From Flavobacteriaceae bacterium (lineage in GTDB: Bacteria; Bacteroidota; Bacteroidia; Flavobacteriales; Flavobacteriaceae), in the NCBI GenBank assembly GCA_031277535.1, contig JAITMD010000006.1, positions 310,001-374,000 on the forward strand: a DNA stretch of 64,000 bases, in the 5' to 3' direction. Positions 54,905-63,818 of the stretch are shown one piece after another (within the stretch, counting starts at the first letter, position 1; each line of letters begins with the position of its first letter). The position numbers and the translations under genes are program-made. Below the pieces are notes generated by a model. The model was not told where the DNA came from. It saw only the letters and a program-made list of their open reading frames with translations, and did no database searches.

Positions 54905-55648
54905 TTTACTCTTGTTTTATTTATTGTTTTCTGTTGATGCATAAAACTACTAAAAACAATATACACTGCCTACAAATATCATGTAAAAACTCAGTCATTA
55001 TAAATAATCTCAATCTATACTAAACAGTAGGAATAAAGACTTCTCTACAATTCTGATTTCGCACAGTATTGAGCAATAACAATCATTCTCTTTTTCTCCT
55101 ATCTCCAAGCAGTACACTTCCTATCGCGTATAATTCGGAATTTCTTCTTTTTTGACACAAGCCTTTACTGAGGTATTAATAAGGAATAGTAGGGGTATTC
55201 TTCGCAACAATCCCCTACTATTCCTCATATATAGTGCACCAATACCCGAAGGATTAACGATGAACACTTGTAGTTATTGGTCTTAGACATTGTTTAGTTT
55301 TAAAAAAAAGTTGTTCAAAAAAATCATAAACAATTAAAATACAGAGATATAGGCGAAAATAAGTTATAAAAAAACGAATAACTTTTTTTGGAATTTTACA
55401 TAAAAAACTATTCATTTTTAGAAAAGTATAATAGAAAAGTATCTCTTTCGATACTCAAAAGATCTTTCGAAAAGAATTTTAGAGAGTAAAATAGAATAAA
55501 GGCTATCCTTTAAATACGAATAACGGTATTGGAATAAAAAGACTTTTTCTTATTAATCAATAACTTTTTTCAGTATTGTATCATAGGTTACAAACTATGT
55601 GTATTTAAGTACTGATATTTGCTGTAACAAAATATAAATGATTTAAAA
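54905..55648. other. gene-poor gap before the sulfur cluster
   Basis: About 740 bases without a gene. It carries the hairpin at 55182-55247 and, near 55290-55560, AT-rich sequence with small palindromic words (for example GTATCtctttcGATAC near 55438). No tRNA, riboswitch or ORF of useful length was found. Promoters for the DsrE gene and for the sulfur cluster should be here. Confidence 0.55.
55182..55247. repeat. long perfect-stem hairpin, copy C
   Basis: AGGAATAGTAGGGG (55182-55195) and CCCCTACTATTCCT (55212-55225) are a perfect 14-bp stem with a 16-base loop. GGGTATT (55193-55199) can pair instead with AATACCC (55241-55247), giving a second fold. Shares AAGAATACCCC (on the opposite strand) and GAAGGATT with the hairpin at 7411. 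Confidence 0.6.
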
Positions 55649-56209
55649 ATGGAATTGATTTACGGCCCTTGGCCTTGGTATGTAGGAGGAATATTTATAG
55701 CTACTACACTTATACTACTTTTATTAATGGGAAAAACCTTTGGATTCTCGTCTAACCTACGCACGATGTGCTCAATGATGGGAGCAGGTAAGAACTGTGA
55801 TTTCTTTTGTTTTAACTGGAAAGCACAGACATGGAACTTGCTATTCTTGGTTGGTACCATATTAGGAGGATTCATAGCATATCACTTCTTAAGTGTAGAA
55901 CCAGCTACTATACCCTTAGGAGAAAACACAATTGAAAAACTTCACTCTTTAGGAATAGAAAGCGCCGGAAAAGCATACATTCCTACAGAACTATTCTTTA
56001 ATGAAATATTTGGTTCTGCCAAATCTATTGGATTACTCCTATTAGCAGGATTCTTTGTAGGATTTGGATCAAGATATGCAGGAGGATGTACTTCTGGACA
56101 TGCGATCAGTGGACTGAGCAACTTACAGTTACCATCTCTTATAGCTGTAATAGGTTTCTTTATTGGCGGATTAATTATGGTACATGTATTATTCCCTTTA
56201 ATCTTTTAA
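55649..56209 (+). CDS. YeeE/YedE sulfur-compound transporter, first half
   Basis: A 186-residue membrane protein, first half of a YeeE/YedE (DUF395) transporter. It has about five helices and the cysteine motif GSRYAGGCTSGHAISGLSNLQ (about residue 150) that in TsuA-type thiosulfate transporters lines the path; other cysteines are in MCSMMGAGKNCDFFCFN. The partner half is the next gene, 12 bases downstream. The N-terminal part YGPWPWYVGGIFIATTLILLLL begins the first helix. Substrate (thiosulfate or another sulfur compound) is inferred from the neighbours. Confidence 0.87.
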   Translation: MELIYGPWPWYVGGIFIATTLILLLLMGKTFGFSSNLRTMCSMMGAGKNCDFFCFNWKAQTWNLLFLVGTILGGFIAYHFLSVEPATIPLGENTIEKLHSLGIESAGKAYIPTELFFNEIFGSAKSIGLLLLAGFFVGFGSRYAGGCTSGHAISGLSNLQLPSLIAVIGFFIGGLIMVHVLFPLIF

Positions 56210-56221
56210 AAATTGTTTCAA

Positions 56222-56635
56222 ATGAAAAAATTAGCTTATTTATTAGTCGGAATGCTTTTCGGGATAGGGATGTTTAAATCAGGAGCAGCATCATGGTTCC
56301 GAATTTACGAAATGTTTCAATTCGACAGTTTTCACATGTACGGTATTATGGGAACAGCACTAACGATAGCTGTTATCGCTACCTATATCATCAAGAAAAA
56401 GAATATTAAAGACTTCTCTGGCAATCCTATAGAGTTCACTCCTAAAGAAAAGAGTGTTCCGCGTTACCTTATAGGAGGTATCTTTTTCGGGCTGGGATGG
56501 GCGTTAGGAGGAGCATGTCCAGGGCCTATGTTCGCTTTATTTGGAGCAGGTTTTTTACCCATCTTGATAGCGATCATCGGAGCATTACTTGGAACGTGGT
56601 TTTATGGAATAATCAGAAAATGGTTGCCTCATTAA
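56222..56635 (+). CDS. YeeE/YedE sulfur-compound transporter, second half
   Basis: I start it at ATG 56222 (MKKLAYLLVGMLFGIGMFK), giving 137 residues; TTG 56213 in the same frame is less likely. The segment GLGWALGGACPGPMFALFGAG carries the second conserved Cys motif of YeeE/YedE proteins. Together with the previous gene it forms a split transporter (the usual protein is one chain of about 350 residues). Four helices are visible. Confidence 0.85.
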   Translation: MKKLAYLLVGMLFGIGMFKSGAASWFRIYEMFQFDSFHMYGIMGTALTIAVIATYIIKKKNIKDFSGNPIEFTPKEKSVPRYLIGGIFFGLGWALGGACPGPMFALFGAGFLPILIAIIGALLGTWFYGIIRKWLPH

Positions 56636-56725
56636 AAAAGTAAATACGATTAATGGGACTAATACTTTTGATATATTAATTTGATAAACTAAATTAGAAC
56701 CTTTAAATCAACTATTTATTCTTAT

Positions 56726-57358
56726 ATGGAACACATTATCAGAACCAAGTACCACTCTATCTTTGAAGAAAAACTTTTAGACGAGATTATTGAAGTCTCT
56801 ACTATTAAAGACTTTAAAGAAGGAGAAAAACTGATGGAGATAGGTGAATACATTAAGAAGATTCCATTACTCCTCGAAGGGGCTATTAAGATCATCCGCG
56901 AAGATCAAAGAGAAGGAGAGATAGTACTCTACTATATCGAAGAAGGCGATACCTGTGCGATGACCTTGACCTGTTGTTTAGGAGAAACCAAAAGTCAGGT
57001 ACGTTCTATAGCTGAACGCGATGGCAGTGTAGTTATGATTCCTGTTGGTAAGATGGATGAATGGTTGGTCAAATACAAAAGCTGGAGAAACTTCGTACTA
57101 AACAGTTATAACAATCGGATGAACGAAATGCTGACAGCAATAGATAGTTTAGCCTTTATGAATATGGAAGAGCGTCTATGTAACTTATTGAGAAGTAAGG
57201 CTAAGATATACAACAGTCGCTTTATCAACAACACACATCAAGAGCTTGCTGATGAACTAAACACTTCGAGAGTAGTAATCTCTCGAATATTAAAAACTTT
57301 AGAAAACGAAGGTATTATACAGCTCAATCGAAAATATATAGAGCTACTTAAACCTTAA
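56726..57358 (+). CDS. Crp/Fnr-family transcriptional regulator
   Basis: A 210-residue regulator with an N-terminal cyclic-nucleotide-binding-like beta-roll (FKEGEKLMEIGEYIKKIPLLLEGAIKIIRED, YYIEEGDTCAMTLTCCLGE) and a C-terminal Crp-type helix-turn-helix (THQELADELNTSRVVISRILKTLENEGIIQLNRKY). The cNMP-contacting residues of CRP are not evident, and no N-terminal Fnr Cys cluster is visible, though a CC pair occurs near residue 78. It sits within the sulfur cluster; control of these genes in response to persulfide or redox is inferred. Confidence 0.88.
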   Translation: MEHIIRTKYHSIFEEKLLDEIIEVSTIKDFKEGEKLMEIGEYIKKIPLLLEGAIKIIREDQREGEIVLYYIEEGDTCAMTLTCCLGETKSQVRSIAERDGSVVMIPVGKMDEWLVKYKSWRNFVLNSYNNRMNEMLTAIDSLAFMNMEERLCNLLRSKAKIYNSRFINNTHQELADELNTSRVVISRILKTLENEGIIQLNRKYIELLKP

Positions 57359-57366
57359 CCACAACT

Positions 57367-58158
57367 ATGGATTACACAGCATTAATAGGTTATGCCCTGG
57401 CCTTACTGATAGGTATATCGCTGGGACTTATAGGTAGTGGAGGTTCTATACTGACTGTACCTATTCTGGTTTACATTATGAAGGTAGAACCATTCGTCGC
57501 TACAGCTTACTCGCTCTTTATCGTAGGATCAACATCCTTAGTAGGAGGTATAAAAAACTATATCGATAAAAAAGTGGACTTAAAAGCAGTTGTTCTATTC
57601 GGAATACCTTCTGTTATCACTGTTTATATCACGAGAGCTTTTTTACTACCATTAGTTCCTGATGTTATTAACATTAGTACATGGAGTATTAACAAGAATA
57701 TTGTATTGATGGTTTTATTCGCCTTAGTGATGTTCACATCAGCTACTAAGATGATCAGGCCTAAAAAAGAAAAGGAAGTAGAAGATACTAAACCTGCCCT
57801 AACAGGCTTGTTTATACAAGGTATCTTAATCGGATTATTGGCAGGAACAGTAGGGGCTGGTGGAGGCTTCTTGATTATACCAGCTTTAGTACTATTCGCT
57901 AAGATGCCTATGAGACAGGCAGTAGGAACATCATTATGTATCATTGCTATACAGTCGTTAATAGGGTTCTTAGGAGATTTAGGCCATACGACTATGGATT
58001 GGGCCATGTTACTTACTTTTAGTGGGATATCAATTATAGGAATCTTTATTGGTATTTACCTAACTAAGTTTGTCCCAGACAAGAATTTAAAAAAAGGCTT
58101 TGGTTACTTTGTTTTAATCATGGCAATCTATATACTAATTAAAGAAGTGTTTTTATAG
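57367..58158 (+). CDS. TauE/SafE-family sulfite/sulfur-compound exporter
   Basis: A 263-residue TSUP membrane protein with eight or so helices and the two-repeat pattern: SLGLIGSGGSILTVPILVYIMKVEPFVATAYSLFIVGSTS and GLLAGTVGAGGGFLIIPALVLFAKMPMRQAVGTSLCIIAIQS. The repeated G-x-G-G-(S/G)-x-(L/I) loop and the P-(F/M)-x-(A/Q)-(T/A)-x-(Y/T)-S are characteristic. It probably exports sulfite, or a related sulfur oxyanion, formed by the persulfide dioxygenase next door. It is 8 bases from the regulator gene. Confidence 0.88.
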   Translation: MDYTALIGYALALLIGISLGLIGSGGSILTVPILVYIMKVEPFVATAYSLFIVGSTSLVGGIKNYIDKKVDLKAVVLFGIPSVITVYITRAFLLPLVPDVINISTWSINKNIVLMVLFALVMFTSATKMIRPKKEKEVEDTKPALTGLFIQGILIGLLAGTVGAGGGFLIIPALVLFAKMPMRQAVGTSLCIIAIQSLIGFLGDLGHTTMDWAMLLTFSGISIIGIFIGIYLTKFVPDKNLKKGFGYFVLIMAIYILIKEVFL

Positions 58159-58161
58159 TTT

Positions 58162-58175
58162 GTAACTTAAGTTAC
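58162..58175. promoter_or_regulatory. 14-bp palindrome before the persulfide dioxygenase gene
   Basis: GTAACTTAAGTTAC is a perfect palindrome 56 bases before the start codon at 58231. Its size and symmetry fit a Crp/Fnr-type dimer site. A half-site-like GTTAC/GTAAC word also occurs near 55590 (GGTTACAAA) and 55622 (CTGTAACAAA) upstream of the transporter genes. Binding by the adjacent regulator is inferred. Confidence 0.45.
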
Positions 58176-58230
58176 TGTCATTTTAAAAACATATTTATAA
58201 TTTTACTACAAACAAAAAATATACTACACT

Positions 58231-59661
58231 ATGAAAATAGAACAAATTTACACAGGGTGTTTAGCTCAAGGGGCTTACTATATAGAGAGCAACGGAGAAG
58301 TTGCAATTATTGACCCATTAAGAGAAGTACAACCTTATATAGACAGAGCAGCAAAAGACAATGCTACTATTAAGTATATCTTTGAGACGCACTTTCACGC
58401 TGATTTCGTAAGTGGGCACGTTACATTAGCAGATAAGACTAATGCCCCTATCGTATATGGACCTAATGCTAACCCATCGTTTAAAGCACATATCGCTACT
58501 GATGGAGAAGTATTCAAATTAGGTAATATCACAATAACAGTATTACACACTCCAGGACATACGATGGAGAGTACAACATACCTATTAAAAGATGAGTCAG
58601 GTAAAGATCATGCTATCTTTAGTGGAGATACTTTATTCTTAGGTGATGTAGGTCGTCCAGACTTAGCTCAGAAAGCAGCTGACATGACACAAGAGCAATT
58701 AGCAGCTACACTATACAACAGCCTACGTACTAAGATCATGACATTGGCTGATGATGTTATTGTATATCCAGCACATGGTGCAGGGTCTGCTTGTGGTAAA
58801 AACTTAAGCAAAGAGACTGTAGGTACATTAGGAGAACAAAAACAAACGAATTATGCTCTACGTGCTAATATGACTGAAGCAGAGTTCGTAAAAGAAGTAA
58901 CTGATGGGTTATTACCTCCTCCAGCTTACTTCCCATTAAACGTAAAACTTAATAAAGAAGGGTACGAAAACGTAGAAACAATCGTCGATAACAATAAGGC
59001 ATTAACTCCTAAAGAGTTTCAACTATTAGCTGAAGAGTCTGGTGCTTTATTATTAGATGTACGCTCTGCAGCTGACTTCGCTAAAGGACATATACCAGGA
59101 GCTATCTTTATCGGATTAGATGGACAATTTGCTCCATGGGTAGGTGCATTAATCACAGATATTAAACAAGCTATCTTATTAGTCACTCCTGAAGGCCGTG
59201 AAGAAGAAACTATTATCCGTCTATCTCGTGTAGGATATGACAACACTTTAGGATATCTAAAAGGAGGTTTTGCTTCTTGGAAAGCTGAAGGATTCGAATA
59301 TGATACGGTTCAACAAGTAACTGCTGAAGAATTAGCTGATAAGCTGACTACTGAAGATATCAAAGTAGTAGATGTGCGCAAACCAGGAGAATACAACTCT
59401 GCGCATATCGACTATAAAAACCTGATTCATTCGCCACTGGATTATATCAATGATAATATTGCAGACTTCCCTACTACAGATAAATTCTATATACACTGTG
59501 CAGGAGGTTACAGATCATTAATCGCTTCTTCTATCTTAAAAGCAAGAGGATACCACAATATGATAGATGTTATCGGAGGATTTGGTGCTATAAAAAATAC
59601 TGGAATCGCATTACAAGAAGGAGGTAGTTGTACAGCAACTTGTCCTTCAACTAAACAATAA
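58231..59661 (+). CDS. persulfide dioxygenase with two rhodanese domains (CstB/Blh-like)
   Basis: A 476-residue three-domain enzyme. Residues about 1-225 are a metallo-beta-lactamase-type persulfide dioxygenase with ETHFHADFVSGH (His54, His56, Asp58, His63), LHTPGHTMES and FSGDTLFLGDVGRPDL. Residues about 255-345 are a rhodanese domain without its cysteine (ILLVTPEG in its place). Residues about 355-465 are an active-type rhodanese (YIHCAGGYRS). The C-terminal tail ends with an extra CTATC pair. This is the CstB-type arrangement. It oxidises glutathione or coenzyme persulfide to sulfite, which the rhodanese can turn to thiosulfate. Confidence 0.93.
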   Translation: MKIEQIYTGCLAQGAYYIESNGEVAIIDPLREVQPYIDRAAKDNATIKYIFETHFHADFVSGHVTLADKTNAPIVYGPNANPSFKAHIATDGEVFKLGNITITVLHTPGHTMESTTYLLKDESGKDHAIFSGDTLFLGDVGRPDLAQKAADMTQEQLAATLYNSLRTKIMTLADDVIVYPAHGAGSACGKNLSKETVGTLGEQKQTNYALRANMTEAEFVKEVTDGLLPPPAYFPLNVKLNKEGYENVETIVDNNKALTPKEFQLLAEESGALLLDVRSAADFAKGHIPGAIFIGLDGQFAPWVGALITDIKQAILLVTPEGREEETIIRLSRVGYDNTLGYLKGGFASWKAEGFEYDTVQQVTAEELADKLTTEDIKVVDVRKPGEYNSAHIDYKNLIHSPLDYINDNIADFPTTDKFYIHCAGGYRSLIASSILKARGYHNMIDVIGGFGAIKNTGIALQEGGSCTATCPSTKQ

Positions 59662-59667
59662 AACAAA

Positions 59668-59985
59668 ATGAGCAATTTTCAAGAGTTAATCGACAGAGAT
59701 CAATTAACCTTAGTTGATTTCTTTGCTACGTGGTGTGGACCATGTCAGATGTTAGCCCCTGTATTGGAAGAGGTAAAACAAGAGCTTAAAGATGACATCT
59801 CTATTATCAAAATAGACGTGGACAAAAACACTGCTCTTACTACTCAGTATAGTACACAATATCAAATGAGAGGTGTACCAACATTAATGCTGTTTAGACA
59901 AGGTAAGCTTCTGTGGAAACAATCTGGCTATATGGATAAGCAAACACTGCTTAACCACATCCAACAATATAAAAATAATTACTAA
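59668..59985 (+). CDS. trxA: thioredoxin
   Basis: A 105-residue classical thioredoxin with TLVDFFATWCGPCQMLAPVLEE (active site CGPC, about residues 27-30), IIKIDVDKNTALTTQY and RGVPTLMLFRQGKLLWKQSGYMD with cis-Pro. Unlike the 15401 protein it keeps both redox cysteines. It is 6 bases after the persulfide dioxygenase and probably regenerates reduced thiols or reduces persulfides in that pathway. A terminator closes the cluster. Confidence 0.95.
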   Translation: MSNFQELIDRDQLTLVDFFATWCGPCQMLAPVLEEVKQELKDDISIIKIDVDKNTALTTQYSTQYQMRGVPTLMLFRQGKLLWKQSGYMDKQTLLNHIQQYKNNY

Positions 59986-59988
59986 ACT

Positions 59989-60020
59989 AAAAGGCTATCT
60001 ACTTCTGATAGCCTTTTTTT
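59989..60020 (+). terminator. terminator of the sulfur cluster
   Basis: AAGGCTATC (59991-59999) pairs with GATAGCCTT (60007-60015), loop TACTTCT, then T7. It begins a few bases after the thioredoxin stop codon. Confidence 0.9.
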
Positions 60021-60173
60021 ATACACTTCTGTTATTTCTATTTTATTCCATATTCTCAGTATTCATTCAGTATTACTGACAAATTATACATATATGATAA
60101 TTTTTAAATTAAAAATAAAAACTTTTACAAAAGATAATATCATATATTTATAAAATTAATCAAAACACACTTT

Positions 60174-62909
60174 ATGAAAAAAATTATTTATGCACTTGCA
60201 TTTGCATTTGCATTAGGAGTTTCTCCTTATTCTTTTGCCCAAAAGAAAGAGAAGCCTGTTTATGTAAAACAAGTAGAAGGAATCAAGGAATACAAACTAT
60301 CTAATGGATTAAAAGTACTTTTAATTCCTGATGCTACTCAAAGTAATCTGATTGTAAATATTGTTTACAATGTTGGTTCTAAACATGAAGGATATGGAGA
60401 AAAAGGAATGGCTCACTTGTTAGAACATATGCTTTTCAAGAGCACTAAAAACTTGGGGGACATCAAAAAGATGTTGTCAGATAAAGGTGGTAATGCCAAT
60501 GGTACTACTTACTACGATCGTACCAACTATTATGAAGTATTTCCTTCTACAGCCGAAAATCTTTCGTGGGCTATAGAAATGGAAGCAGACCGTATGATCA
60601 ATGCTACTATTTTACAAAGTGATTTAGATAAAGAATTTTCTGTCGTACGAAATGAATTTGAGATTGGTGAAAACAGTCCAACAAGTGTATTAATGGAAAG
60701 AACTATTAGTACAGCTTTTTTATGGCATAACTATGGTTTAAGTACTATTGGGTCAAAAGAAGATATAGAACGCGTAAAAGCTCCTCAATTACGTCGTTTT
60801 TATGAGAAGTATTATCAACCAGATAATGCTACTTTAGTCATTGCAGGAAAGTTTGATGAAGCACAAGCTTTGGCAGATATAGAAAAATACTTCTCTGGTA
60901 TTGCTAAACCTACTCGTGTACTTGATCAAATTCTTACTGTAGAACCTGCTCAAGACGGTGAAAAATACGTTGAAGTAAAACGCGCTGGTGATAGTCAACA
61001 CATCAATGTAGTATTCCATACAACATCTTATGCTGATAAAGACTTTGCAGCACTATCTGCTTTAGACCATATACTTACAAACGATCCTTCTGGATATTTG
61101 TACAAAGCATTAGTAGAAACGCATAAAGTTTCAAATCTATATGCTTATTCTCCTGAAGTACGTGATGCAAGTTTCTTATTGTTCAATTTTGATGTTCCAA
61201 ATGATAAAGATTTAAAAACAGTACTTACAGATGTAAAAGCAGAATTAAGTAAAGTTCCGAGTAATAAGTATACACAAGATGACTTAGATCGTGCTAAAAC
61301 AAATCTTTTAAAGAATATTGAAAATATAAAAAACAACACAATCTATACTGCTATTAACTTAACAGAGATAATTAGTTCTGGTGATTATAGATTAGGATTC
61401 TTACTACGAGATAATATTGAACAGCTAACTTTAGCAGATATAGACAGAGTAGCTAAAAAATATTTTAAAGACAATAACCGTACTGTTGGATTGTTTATTC
61501 CTACAAAAGACGAAATACGAGTAAAATCGAATGAGTTTTTAGATAAAGACATCAATGCATTAGTAGAAAACTATAAGGGCAAAGAACAAAATGAAAATCT
61601 AAGACCATTTGAAGCATCTATTGCTAACTTACAAAAAAACTACAGCACAGATAAACTAAGCAATGGTTTAAAATATGGAGTAATAGACAAAGATTTAAAA
61701 GGAGAGAAAGTAACTCTTTCTTTTTCATTACCAATTGCTACCAAAGCAGATTTGAATGGAAAACAATACATTGGAATGTTTACTGCTGCTATGCTAAGCA
61801 ATGGTACCAAAACAATGAATAAACAGGAAATAAAAGACAAGTTAGACAAACTTAAATCAAGTGTGTATATTAGTTTTTATGGACAAACAATATCTGTTTA
61901 TATCAACTCATACAGAAGTACAATCAAGGAGGTAATGCCTATTGTAGAAGATATGTTGAAAAATCCATCATTCCCTGAATCGGAATTGGCAAAAATGAAA
62001 TTAGAATACAAAACATATTATGAAAGTAAACTAAATGATCCTCAATCACTGGCATTTACTGAAATTTCGCGCATTACATCAAACGAATCAAAAGGTAGTT
62101 TATTTTATGCTCCAACAATACAAGAAAGCATTGATGGTTTGAATGCGGTGACAATTAAAGAAATAAAAGATTTCTACACGGCATACTTTGGGGCTAATAA
62201 TGGAAATGCAACTGTAATAGGAATGAATGATAAAGCTGAAGTAAAAGCTTTATTAGAAAAAACATTTGGTAGCTATAACAGCAAAGCAAAATATGAAAAA
62301 GCTTATGCTACTTTCTTTGACACTAAAAAAAGTAAAGAAATAAAAGAAACACCAGATAAAGAGAATGCAGCAGCTGTAGGTCAATTGAACTTCAAAATGA
62401 ATACTAACAACCCTGACTATGTTGCTTTATTGTTTGCTAATGAAGTAATGGGAGGTGGTTTTATGACAGCTCGTATCCCTCATCGTTTACGTGAAACAGA
62501 AGGTATCAGTTATGGTGCAGGAACATCATTGAATGTACCAAATGATCCTAAAAACGAAAACGCAAGTTGGTTAATTTACGCCTTATTAAACCCTACTAAA
62601 CGCGCTGAAGTAGAAAAAGCAATGAACGAGGAGTTTGACAAAGTGGTAAAATCTGGAATCACAGAAGAAGAGTTGAAAACAAATAAAGTAAGTTGGAAAA
62701 ACTCAAGACAGACAGACTTAGGAAACGATTATTATTTAGTAAGGTTATCAACCTTATTCTTACAATATGGTATTCCATTCTCTGAATTTGACAAAGTAAA
62801 TAGTGATGTTGAAAAGTTATCTGTAAAACAAGTAAACGATGCTATCAAGAAATACTTAGATCCTTCTAAGTTCTCTACAATCTATGTAGGAGATTTCACT
62901 AAGAAATAA
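60174..62909 (+). CDS. M16-family zinc metallopeptidase
   Basis: A 911-residue exported peptidase. Signal peptide is MKKIIYALAFAFALGVSPYS..FAQ. The N-terminal M16 half carries the inverted zinc motif GMAHLLEHMLFKS (HxxEH; His81, Glu84, His85 by my count), with a distal Glu in the MEADRM/EFxVVRNEF segment. Two M16 halves of about 400 residues are visible, and the second lacks the zinc motif (LSNGLKYGVIDKDLKGEKV start), giving a closed clam shell. These enzymes degrade peptides or process exported proteins in the periplasm. It is monocistronic with a strong terminator. Confidence 0.94.
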   Translation: MKKIIYALAFAFALGVSPYSFAQKKEKPVYVKQVEGIKEYKLSNGLKVLLIPDATQSNLIVNIVYNVGSKHEGYGEKGMAHLLEHMLFKSTKNLGDIKKMLSDKGGNANGTTYYDRTNYYEVFPSTAENLSWAIEMEADRMINATILQSDLDKEFSVVRNEFEIGENSPTSVLMERTISTAFLWHNYGLSTIGSKEDIERVKAPQLRRFYEKYYQPDNATLVIAGKFDEAQALADIEKYFSGIAKPTRVLDQILTVEPAQDGEKYVEVKRAGDSQHINVVFHTTSYADKDFAALSALDHILTNDPSGYLYKALVETHKVSNLYAYSPEVRDASFLLFNFDVPNDKDLKTVLTDVKAELSKVPSNKYTQDDLDRAKTNLLKNIENIKNNTIYTAINLTEIISSGDYRLGFLLRDNIEQLTLADIDRVAKKYFKDNNRTVGLFIPTKDEIRVKSNEFLDKDINALVENYKGKEQNENLRPFEASIANLQKNYSTDKLSNGLKYGVIDKDLKGEKVTLSFSLPIATKADLNGKQYIGMFTAAMLSNGTKTMNKQEIKDKLDKLKSSVYISFYGQTISVYINSYRSTIKEVMPIVEDMLKNPSFPESELAKMKLEYKTYYESKLNDPQSLAFTEISRITSNESKGSLFYAPTIQESIDGLNAVTIKEIKDFYTAYFGANNGNATVIGMNDKAEVKALLEKTFGSYNSKAKYEKAYATFFDTKKSKEIKETPDKENAAAVGQLNFKMNTNNPDYVALLFANEVMGGGFMTARIPHRLRETEGISYGAGTSLNVPNDPKNENASWLIYALLNPTKRAEVEKAMNEEFDKVVKSGITEEELKTNKVSWKNSRQTDLGNDYYLVRLSTLFLQYGIPFSEFDKVNSDVEKLSVKQVNDAIKKYLDPSKFSTIYVGDFTKK

Positions 62910-62911
62910 CA

Positions 62912-62943
62912 AAATAGGCGACCTTGTTTGAGGTCGCCTATTT
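62912..62943. terminator. terminator between the M16 and lipoprotein genes
   Basis: A perfect 12-bp stem AAATAGGCGACC (62912-62923) with GGTCGCCTATTT (62932-62943) and an eight-base loop, followed by a T-rich tail. It lies 2 bases after the peptidase stop codon. Confidence 0.92.
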
Positions 62944-62996
62944 CTTTTATACTGTTTTAAATACTCTGTATTATAGCTTTCAATTAGTCAACAATA

Positions 62997-63818
62997 TTAG
63001 CAACTAAAATCATCTTGTCCCATAGCTGCTTCATACAAATAACCTTTGGCTCCATTGGATAAGAACACACGTATTACATCTTGTTCATAATCTGCAGGCG
63101 TATCCAAAATAAAGTCTAACTTACCATCTCCATCTAAATCACCTACAAATAACAACTTAACAAAAGTATCTGAAAAACCTTCTTGCTCAAATATCATTTG
63201 TTTTGCTTTTCCGTTTACTTGTAAATACAATTTATAATTCTCATAATTCTTGAACGTCTTTTCTTCTGAAGATTCATCATCTGTATACTTATACGTTTCT
63301 TTTAGCTTTCCTGTAGCAGTAAACTGATATACATCTTCATTAAACTTAAACTCTACTGTATTTTCTGTCCAAAAAGGAATTACTTTAGTACTCAATGAAA
63401 CTATTTTTCCTTCTTTTATATTCTTATTTTTTGGTGAGAAAAAAAACAATGGTTCTGTTTCTTCTGGAGAAAATATACCAATTTCCATGTCTCCAGTACA
63501 TTCATTCAATGTAGGTTCAGATAAGTTGTACTTAGCTTTCTGCACAATAAACTTGCCTTTATTTTCTCTTAATTCTAACCAATTAGTATGAATTGATTTA
63601 ATAACATTTGCCTCAAATTCCTCAGCGTAATACGCTGGAATAATCAATTGGAATGTTTCTTTCTTTTCGATTGGTAATATTTCGGTAATAACTTCTTCTG
63701 TTTGTTCTACACTTTCTTTTTCTATAGGTGCAGACGCATCTGTTTCTGTTTTACTTTTTTTATCGTTACAAGCAACTAAAGCAGTTGCCACTAACACTAA
63801 AAACAAGACTCTTTTCAT
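62997..63818 (-). CDS. lipoprotein with C-terminal calcium-type D-rich repeat
   Basis: A 273-residue lipoprotein: signal VLVATALVACNDKK (lipobox Cys about residue 17), an acidic Glu/Thr-rich linker, and a beta-rich domain. Near residue 230 is VGDLDGDGKLDFILD, an FG-GAP/VCBS-like loop with DxDxDGxxD calcium ligands. The last residues are GYLYEAAMGQDDFSC. I do not recognise a named family; the protein is probably surface-exposed or periplasmic. Confidence 0.7.
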   Translation of the reverse strand: MKRVLFLVLVATALVACNDKKSKTETDASAPIEKESVEQTEEVITEILPIEKKETFQLIIPAYYAEEFEANVIKSIHTNWLELRENKGKFIVQKAKYNLSEPTLNECTGDMEIGIFSPEETEPLFFFSPKNKNIKEGKIVSLSTKVIPFWTENTVEFKFNEDVYQFTATGKLKETYKYTDDESSEEKTFKNYENYKLYLQVNGKAKQMIFEQEGFSDTFVKLLFVGDLDGDGKLDFILDTPADYEQDVIRVFLSNGAKGYLYEAAMGQDDFSC

